IMG/VR virus record: IMGVR_UViG_3300007345_000400
Location: 1 to 20,234 of that record
DNA length: 20,234 bases
Strand: one strand, 5' to 3'
Source of the DNA: a virus
Below, piece after piece: positions 17,059-20,234 of this stretch (its first letter is position 1; the number at the start of each line of letters is the position of its first letter). Under the pieces are notes generated by a model, which saw only the letters and a program-made list of their open reading frames with translations, was not told the origin of the DNA and ran no database searches. A program made the position numbers and the translations under genes.

Positions 17059-17219
17059 TGCGGCACTGCTATATCTGCAACAAGGCGGGCGTACCGATCG
17101 AGGACGCCCTCTGTGGTGAGTGCAGAGCCACCAGAAAAAAGTGGTCGTTCGTTAGTTGGGCGACCAAAATATTTGGTTGCTCAATGGTTGGGCGACCAAA
17201 TTACGGTGTCAGGAAGTGA
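17058..17219 (+). CDS. 53-residue zinc-ribbon protein
   Basis: An ATG overlapping the previous stop (TGATG) opens a 53-codon frame ending at TGA 17217-17219. The protein begins MRHCYICNKAG and has two CxxC knuckles, C4/C7 and C19/C22, 11 residues apart, followed by a basic RKKW segment. Two CxxC pairs with this spacing predict a compact zinc ribbon that could bind nucleic acid or a protein partner. The C-terminal 24 residues are encoded by an array of palindromic 13-mers, so that part may be shaped by DNA-level constraints. It is the last rightward gene before attP. Family unknown. Confidence 0.6.
   Translation: MRHCYICNKAGVPIEDALCGECRATRKKWSFVSWATKIFGCSMVGRPNYGVRK
17140..17200. repeat. Four-site palindromic array with 16-bp period
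   Basis: TTGGGCGACCAAA occurs identically at 17156-17168 and 17188-17200. Between them, at 17172-17184, TTTGGTTGCTCAA is its inverted form with two mismatches. A degraded inverted copy (TGGTCG core) sits at 17140-17152. All four start exactly 16 bp apart with alternating orientation, as expected for cooperative binding of a dimeric DNA-binding protein such as an excisionase or repressor. The two identical copies are 32 bp apart and read in different frames of the zinc-ribbon gene, so their conservation is not explained by the protein. Confidence 0.7.
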
Positions 17220-17234
17220 CCCCAATGCTGACAC
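17206..17234 (+). terminator. Stem-loop at the end of the rightward block (weak terminator candidate)
   Basis: GTGTCAG at 17206-17212 pairs perfectly with CTGACAC at 17228-17234 around a 15-base loop, and the stop of the last rightward gene lies in the loop. The position suits a transcript end, but no T-run follows directly. The next T-run is about 20 bases downstream, inside the CCCGCCTTTT repeats. Confidence 0.3.
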
Positions 17235-17249
17235 TGCTGTAAGACCTTG

Positions 17250-17272
17250 CCCGCCTTTTTTGCCCGCCTTTT
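17250..17272. repeat. Left pair of CCCGCCTTTT repeats (candidate integrase arm sites)
   Basis: Two perfect direct copies at 17250-17259 and 17263-17272, spaced 13 bp. They are matched by a second pair in the same orientation on the other side of the core. Paired short direct repeats flanking a core are typical arm-type sites for the N-terminal domain of lambda-type integrases. The binding role is inferred. Confidence 0.6.
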
Positions 17273-17274
17273 AT

Positions 17275-17341
17275 ATCCTCGTACAGCTCTAACGAGCCTG
17301 TAATCGCCCTCCCGGGCCGCAGTTATAGGCTATACGAGGAT
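17275..17341. repeat. Imperfect long inverted repeat left of the core
   Basis: ATCCTCGTA (17275-17283) is the exact reverse complement of TACGAGGAT (17333-17341). Inside it, AGCCTGTAA and TTATAGGCT form a second near-complementary pair with one mismatch, around a CCCGGG-containing loop. The two stems are offset by an 11-base bulge on the left against one base on the right. It could be a folded transcript end or a protein-binding dyad; the sequence does not decide. Confidence 0.5.
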
Positions 17342-17358
17342 CTACGAAACTTTCCAAT

Positions 17359-17386
17359 ACGGGTTCGAGACCCGTCAGCCACCCCA
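17359..17386 (+). other. attP: attP core: 3' end of tRNA-His
   Basis: The bases read as the T-arm and 3' acceptor strand of a tRNA: stem ACGGG, loop TTCGAGA, stem CCCGT, acceptor strand CAGCCAC, discriminator C, then CCA at 17384-17386. C73 before CCA is specific to tRNA-His, and the acceptor strand differs from that of E. coli tRNA-His (TAGCCAC) by one base. Nothing upstream folds as the rest of a tRNA, so this is not a functional gene. It is the fragment that restores the host tRNA 3' end after integration. Crossover lies in or just 5' of this segment. Confidence 0.85.
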
Positions 17387-17395
17387 TTTTTATCC

Positions 17396-17417
17396 ATCGT
17401 AATCAATAAGTTACGAT
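17396..17417. promoter_or_regulatory. IHF-type site within a 7-bp inverted repeat
   Basis: AATCAATAAGTTA at 17401-17413 matches the IHF consensus WATCAANNNNTTR at every defined position. It begins 15 bases right of the tRNA CCA. The site is framed by ATCGTAA (17396-17402) and TTACGAT (17411-17417), a perfect 7-bp inverted repeat. IHF bends attP so that one integrase contacts core and arm sites. The placement between core and the right arm repeats fits that use. Confidence 0.6.
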
Positions 17418-17433
17418 CGGCCTCTTTATTTTA

Positions 17434-17454
17434 CCCGCCTTTTACCCGCCTTTT
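17434..17454. repeat. Right pair of CCCGCCTTTT repeats (candidate integrase arm sites)
   Basis: Two perfect copies at 17434-17443 and 17445-17454, each preceded by A and so forming an 11-bp tandem. They have the same sequence and orientation as the left pair at 17250-17272. The two pairs bracket the tRNA-His core asymmetrically, about 110 bp to the left and about 70 bp to the right, as P and P' arms commonly do. Confidence 0.6.
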
Positions 17455-17469
17455 GCCACATTTCTGCGT

Positions 17470-17501
17470 GTCTGCCGGCAGCTTCTAGGGGTCTGCCGGC
17501 A
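17470..17501. repeat. Two TGCCGGCA palindromes 21 bp apart
   Basis: GTCTGCCGGCA is repeated at 17470-17480 and 17491-17501. Each contains the perfect 8-bp palindrome TGCCGGCA, extending to 10 bp (CTGCCGGCAG) in the first copy. Centres are 21 bp apart, two helical turns, so both sites face the same side of DNA. A dimeric regulator or recombination factor is a plausible ligand. Confidence 0.6.
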
Positions 17502-17661
17502 CATACTAGGTCTGGGGTAGTCCAGCGGTTTTCGTCGAAATCGCACCACCCATACTATTAGTGTGCAAAACTTAGGCGCAAAAACGCAATAACACAAATT
17601 AAAACAGTGGCTTACAGCGTTTTTTGGGGTTGTAAATTTTGGTCACGGGTTATTTTGAGCT

Positions 17662-17698
17662 CCGGGATTTCCGGGATTTCCGGAGGTTTCGGAGGTTT
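17662..17698. repeat. 9-bp tandem repeat block
   Basis: Four near-tandem 9-mers: CCGGGATTT twice (17662-17670, 17671-17679), then CCGGAGGTTT and CGGAGGTTT (17680-17698). The regular period creates a spurious open frame rich in Phe-Arg. It is probably a set of protein-binding sites or slippage-generated sequence within attP. Confidence 0.6.
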
Positions 17699-17756
17699 AT
17701 TGACTTACGAAAAACGACGATAAGGACGTTAAGCCCTATCAGGGGTGATGTGTGCT

Positions 17757-17854
17757 ACCGCAGGAGTGCCCCAGGGAAAACCGCAGGAGTAGCCAGAAAC
17801 CTAGCAACCACGCGGGTTACAGCGCGACAAAACCGCAGTAGTAACCGCAGGAGT
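17757..17854. repeat. Four ACCGCAGGAGT-type direct repeats beside int
   Basis: Copies at 17757-17767, 17780-17790 and 17844-17854 are identical. The one at 17832-17842 differs by a single base (ACCGCAGTAGT). All have the same orientation, with start-to-start spacing of 23, 52 and 12 bp. They fill the gap between the attP core region and the int stop codon. They are a second family of candidate recombination-protein sites, distinct from CCCGCCTTTT. Confidence 0.65.
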
Positions 17855-17885
17855 GAATGAGGGACAAACGCACTATTTACCCAGG

Positions 17886-18914
17886 CTAGATGCTGTTGAG
17901 TAGGTTGACCTGATCTCGATCCTTCACACCTGAGATCCAGTCGGCGTAGGTGTTGAGAAACATCTCTGTGGTGTGACCGAGCTGCTTGGCCGCAAATGCG
18001 GGCTCGACCCCGGCCATGAGCATTTCAGATGCCCTGGTGTGCCGGCAGATGTAGGGGCGGCGGTAGGTCATCCGGCACTTCTTGAGCGTGGCAGTCCAGT
18101 CGGCCAGATATTTTTTCGTCTCCCGGCGTTGGTTGCCGTTCTGATCGAGGAAGATCGCACCCCCGGCAAATCGTCTAGGGTGGTTGGAGAGCAGGGTGAC
18201 CATTTCCTGATTGATAAACACTTGTCGCACTTTGTGGATCTTGGTGTCGGTGATCTCCCTGCGAACCATCGCGCGCTCGACCAGGATCGTATCCCCGGAT
18301 ATGTCCTCCCATCTCAGCGCCAGAATCTCCCCGGTTCTCATGCCTGTCTCGAACGCCAGTTTGTAAAACAGCCAGGAGTCACCCTCTAGCCTGCCTAAAA
18401 TTTTCGCCTTTTCTGAGGGCGTGAAACGCTGGATCGCGGGCTTCTGGTGGCGCTTGATGCTGACGGCATCCACCGGGTTCGATGAAATCAGCTCTTCCTC
18501 GAGGCCCAGCTTGAACACCAGGCGGAGAGGGATCAGAGCGTTCTTCTTGGTTTTCTGGGATACGTTGTGTGACGCCAGGATCTCTCTGATATGAGATGGC
18601 CGGATCGTATACACCGGCTTGGTGGCCAGTGTCGGCATCCAGTATTGGTTAAGGATCTGCTTGTAGCTGTACCCGGTCGAAGGCTTTACGTCAGTCTGAT
18701 CGAGGAACGCCTGAGCGAGATTGCCGAAGGGCAGGGTGGAGTCGTACCGGCGCTCTCCGTGGGTGAGCTGCCTTACCCATTCCTCCCGGGCGGCGATCGC
18801 TTTTCGTAGGCCAGCGTCAGAGTTGGCGTAGCGAAAGCTCTTGTAGTGCCGCTGCCCATGTATTGTGACCTGGCACTCCCACGCTCCTCGTCGCCATCGT
18901 AAGCCTTTAGCCAT
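17886..18914 (-). CDS. int: Tyrosine-family phage integrase
   Basis: This 342-residue protein catalyses site-specific recombination between attP and the host tRNA-His gene. The N-terminal arm-binding domain (about 1-55) opens MAKGLRWRRGAWECQVTIHG. The core-binding helical domain spans about 60-150 and the catalytic domain about 165-342. Catalytic residues visible: R193 (ETGMRTGEILALRW), K228 (HKVRQVFI), R291 in YICRHTRAS, H314 (LGHTTEMF) and the nucleophile Y323 (NTYADW). Position 288, usually His in HxxR, is Tyr, a substitution seen in other active phage integrases. The start at 18914 has AGGAG a few bases upstream and lies 142 bases inside the excisionase frame. The gene points at attP, as is usual for phages integrating in tRNA genes. 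Confidence 0.95.
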   Translation of the reverse strand: MAKGLRWRRGAWECQVTIHGQRHYKSFRYANSDAGLRKAIAAREEWVRQLTHGERRYDSTLPFGNLAQAFLDQTDVKPSTGYSYKQILNQYWMPTLATKPVYTIRPSHIREILASHNVSQKTKKNALIPLRLVFKLGLEEELISSNPVDAVSIKRHQKPAIQRFTPSEKAKILGRLEGDSWLFYKLAFETGMRTGEILALRWEDISGDTILVERAMVRREITDTKIHKVRQVFINQEMVTLLSNHPRRFAGGAIFLDQNGNQRRETKKYLADWTATLKKCRMTYRRPYICRHTRASEMLMAGVEPAFAAKQLGHTTEMFLNTYADWISGVKDRDQVNLLNSI

Positions 18915-19063
18915 GCAGTCAGCTCCTCTTGGTCAACGATCGTGGTTCTGCCCACAACATAGTAGTGCCTGCCTTTCGTCAGCTTGCGCTTCCAGTTTTT
19001 AAACGTAGTGCGCGGAATCCCAGTATCTTCACACCACTTGTCCAGTGCGATCAAGTTAGCCAT
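18773..19063 (-). CDS. Excisionase-like winged-HTH protein
   Basis: This 96-residue protein starts at ATG 19063, with AGGA about five bases upstream. A longer frame from 19165 would overlap the zinc-ribbon gene and is less likely. Residues 3-53 form a winged-helix unit: LDKWCEDTGIPRTTFKNWKR, then GRHYYVVGRTTIVDQEELTAWL, as in MerR-like or Cox/Xis excisionases that recognise attP and bias integrase toward excision. The adjacent int supports this. The DNA-binding unit ends where int begins. The last 45 residues are encoded in the overlap with int and look unstructured, so they may be incidental. It could also repress transcription, as P2 Cox does. Confidence 0.7.
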   Translation of the reverse strand: MANLIALDKWCEDTGIPRTTFKNWKRKLTKGRHYYVVGRTTIVDQEELTAWLKAYDGDEERGSARSQYMGSGTTRAFATPTLTLAYEKRSPPGRNG

Positions 19064-19232
19064 CGTCCTGTACCTTTTTCTCTCTGCCGATCGCGGGATC
19101 CCAGTTGCGGCAAAAACTGCAATACCAGCCGATCCTGACGCCTTCCGGCTTATCGCTGCGGGCATACGAAATCACTTCGACTGCAACCTTCCCGCATGAA
19201 GGACAGTCTTTGGTTTGCATATTGTCACTCAT
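19056..19232 (-). CDS. 58-residue zinc-ribbon protein
   Basis: The start chosen is ATG 19232, which overlaps the previous stop by 8 bases. ATG 19220 (residue 5) is an alternative. Two knuckles, C10-P-S-C13 and C38-S-F-C41, flank a strand-rich stretch (VAVEVISYARSD...GVRIGWY), the pattern of a zinc ribbon. Phages often encode such small proteins in early operons, and targets are generally unknown. It ends 8 bases inside the excisionase start, which suggests coupled translation. Confidence 0.65.
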   Translation of the reverse strand: MSDNMQTKDCPSCGKVAVEVISYARSDKPEGVRIGWYCSFCRNWDPAIGREKKVQDDG

Positions 19233-19416
19233 TGATTTTTTCAAAGGTTGTGGGCAAGCCAAAGCCCTCAGTCTCGAGGGCAATGGCTGCTTGGATTAAA
19301 TCGACGGGATCCACCTTGATAAATTCCGGCGGAGACTCATCCTCCGCGGCATGAACCATGTGGTGCTCGATCAAAACGTTGGCCCAACGTATGACATCCG
19401 CCCGGGTTTTAATCAC
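19225..19416 (-). CDS. Hypothetical 63-residue early protein
   Basis: It starts with GTG at 19416, eight bases inside the end of the DUF3310 gene, with GAGG about seven bases upstream. The protein is a small acidic helical one (ADVIRWANVLIEHHMV; VDPVDLIQAAIALETEGFG) with no membrane segment or cysteine cluster. I do not recognise it. Tight overlap on both sides supports a real gene in the early operon. Confidence 0.55.
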   Translation of the reverse strand: MIKTRADVIRWANVLIEHHMVHAAEDESPPEFIKVDPVDLIQAAIALETEGFGLPTTFEKINE

Positions 19417-19732
19417 TGGACGCCTCTACGGTGACGGCCCTGGAAAGATGCCAGTGCGCCTTTTCAATATCCTGCCAGCCGTTTTTCTTGTGGGCCCGGA
19501 GCAGATACTGAACGGCGGTCAGGATGTGAAAGCCCTCTGTTCCGTTGTAATGCGGGCCCATCTCTTCGAGGATATGAACCACCTCAGTACCAGCGATGTG
19601 GTAGTGAGGCGGGTTATTCACCATGTCCGGGTCGCCATCGAGCTCCTGGTGCGCTTTCTCGATCGCTCTGTCTAGCTTGCGGCGGTTGTCATCCATGCGC
19701 TTAGCAATGCTGATGTCGGCTATGTGCTCCAT
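19409..19732 (-). CDS. DUF3310 family protein
   Basis: This 107-residue protein has AGGAGG about six bases before its ATG and begins nine bases after ssb ends. Residues 35-100 carry the DUF3310 signature: MVNNPPHYHIAG, then a helix with AVQYLLRAHKKNGWQDIEKA and WHL. The family is widespread in phage early regions, and a related segment occurs in T7 gp1.7, a nucleotide kinase. The biochemical role of stand-alone members is not settled. The N-terminal 34 residues are a charged helix particular to this protein. Its place next to ssb supports a link to nucleotide supply or replication. Confidence 0.8.
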   Translation of the reverse strand: MEHIADISIAKRMDDNRRKLDRAIEKAHQELDGDPDMVNNPPHYHIAGTEVVHILEEMGPHYNGTEGFHILTAVQYLLRAHKKNGWQDIEKAHWHLSRAVTVEASSD

Positions 19733-19741
19733 GATTGCCTC

Positions 19742-20125
19742 CTAGAACGGGATATCTTCGTCTGCGAACGCTGAGCCCTGGCTGGGTTCTGAGTCGCTAG
19801 AGCTGGAGCCCTTGGAATCAAGGAACTGAAAGTTTTTAACCTTGATGTCTGTGAAGTAACCGCCCTGGTCAGACTTACGCTTGTCGATTGATCCCTCGAC
19901 GTAGAGCTTTGATCCTTTCTTGGCGTACTCGGCAACGATGTCGGCCTGCTGATTCCAAAAAACTAAGTCGTGCCAGGTTGTTTTCTCTTGGCGCTCACCG
20001 TTTTTATCCTTCCAGCGCTCTGTCGTTGCGAGGCTGACGTTGGCTACCCGGGCTCCACTGGGGAGCTCTTTCACCTCTGGGTCGCTGCCCAGGTTGCCTA
20101 TCAGAATTGCAGTATTAACGGTCAT
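19742..20125 (-). CDS. ssb: Single-stranded DNA-binding protein
   Basis: This 127-residue protein binds ssDNA during phage replication and recombination. Residues 1-104 are an SSB OB-fold: VNTAILIGNLGSDPEVK, then VANVSLATTERWKDKNGE, TTWHDLVFWNQQADIVAEYAKKGSKLYVEGSI and GGYFTDIKVKNFQFLD. A Ser-rich linker (105-118) precedes the acidic tip DEDIPF (122-127), the conserved bacterial SSB tail that recruits replication and repair enzymes. AGGAG precedes the ATG, which overlaps the upstream stop. It is shorter than the roughly 178 residues of E. coli SSB because of the short linker, as is usual in phages. Confidence 0.95.
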   Translation of the reverse strand: MTVNTAILIGNLGSDPEVKELPSGARVANVSLATTERWKDKNGERQEKTTWHDLVFWNQQADIVAEYAKKGSKLYVEGSIDKRKSDQGGYFTDIKVKNFQFLDSKGSSSSDSEPSQGSAFADEDIPF

Positions 20126-20234
20126 TTCATTCTCCTTACTTGAACACTGTCCTCGCCATGAACCCGGTACTTTTCCAGATCGATGTGCGGGGCTTCGGTT
20201 TTAAATGCTTTTTCCCAACAGATAGAGCTGCGGC
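20122..20234 (-). CDS. 3' part of an early gene (truncated by the window edge)
   Basis: One reverse frame stays open from the window edge to a TGA at 20122-20124, overlapping the ssb start by four bases (ATGA). It encodes a charged segment including EKAFKTEAPHIDLEKYRVHG and ends SVQVRRMK. The overlap matches the style of this operon. A second frame, ending TAA at 20136-20138, is also open, so the choice is moderate. Not identified. Confidence 0.5.
   Translation of the reverse strand, partial: RSSICWEKAFKTEAPHIDLEKYRVHGEDSVQVRRMK

Larger units (their letters stand above)
17220..17885. other. Non-coding attachment (attP) region
   Basis: These 666 bases lie between convergent late genes and int and hold no believable gene. 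They contain, left to right: a pair of CCCGCCTTTT repeats, a large imperfect inverted repeat, the 3' end of tRNA-His, an IHF-type site inside a 7-bp inverted repeat, a second pair of CCCGCCTTTT repeats, two phased TGCCGGCA palindromes, an AT-rich stretch (about 17545-17640), a 9-bp tandem block and four ACCGCAGGAGT-type repeats. This layout of core, bend site and arm repeats is that of an attP for a tyrosine integrase. Confidence 0.8.

Noticed and set aside
17300-17386. A complete tRNA-His gene
   Set aside because: Only the T-arm and 3' acceptor strand are present. No matching 5' acceptor strand, D-arm or GTG anticodon arm lies upstream.
17359-17391. Rho-independent terminator formed by the T-arm hairpin and following T-run
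   Set aside because: The hairpin is separated from the T-run by 11 unpaired bases, and the sequence is fully explained as a tRNA 3' end.
17757-17854. CRISPR-like array of short repeats
   Set aside because: The 11-bp repeats have spacings of 12, 52 and 23 bp, with no uniform spacers, no leader and no cas genes. They fit recombination sites better.
17639-17860. 73-codon rightward open frame in the attP region
   Set aside because: Its Phe-Arg-rich start is produced by the 9-bp tandem repeats, and it runs through the ACCGCAGGAGT repeats. There is no ribosome binding site and no protein-like composition.
19063-19165. Longer N-terminus for the excisionase-like protein starting at 19165
   Set aside because: The extra 34 residues overlap the zinc-ribbon gene almost entirely and lack similarity to a DNA-binding fold. 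ATG 19063 has a proper ribosome binding site and starts the winged-helix unit.

Overview
The window reads as part of a temperate, short-tailed (podovirus-like) phage genome, probably infecting a marine or environmental gammaproteobacterium. The evidence is compact, nearly gap-free gene packing with overlapping stops and starts, a virion and ejection-protein block read rightward, an early block read leftward, and an attachment site between them. The attachment site carries the 3' end of a bacterial tRNA-His. Its discriminator base C73 before CCA is the hallmark of that tRNA. No host chromosomal gene is visible.

Rightward block (about 1-17219): the 3' tail of an upstream gene; a tail-fibre-assembly/chaperone-like protein; an 863-residue fibrous protein with three DUF4214-like repeats and a long 11-residue-repeat helix; a GNAT acetyltransferase-like protein; three proteins that look like internal/ejection proteins (a Lys-rich membrane-active one, an acidic helical one and a Gln-rich coiled one); then a single 10.1-kb gene for a 3378-residue polyvalent protein that fills half of the window. 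The giant protein carries a duplicated N-terminal peptide, a zincin-like HEATH metallopeptidase motif, a tandem 47-residue repeat, a module around a VEEAQSDW motif split by a large insertion, and an LPD38-like C-terminal region. It occupies the position of the T7 gp16-type ejection protein. Four small genes follow: a C-terminal membrane-anchored protein, a possible nuclease-fold protein, a 46-residue membrane peptide and a 53-residue zinc ribbon.

Non-coding attachment region (17220-17885): this contains the tRNA-His 3' end as attP core, a perfect match to the IHF consensus just to its right, paired CCCGCCTTTT repeats on both sides, four ACCGCAGGAGT-type repeats next to int, two phased TGCCGGCA palindromes and a 9-bp tandem block. 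A further array of palindromic 13-mers at exact 16-bp spacing lies inside the neighbouring zinc-ribbon gene. Having an uninterrupted attP between the late genes and int means the sequence represents the circular or virion form, not the integrated prophage.

Leftward block (20234-17886): the end of an unidentified gene, ssb, a DUF3310 protein, a small hypothetical, a zinc-ribbon protein, an excisionase-like winged-HTH protein and a tyrosine integrase. Successive genes overlap by a few bases, three times by exactly 8, and the excisionase frame runs 142 bases into int. Transcription of the two blocks converges on attP.
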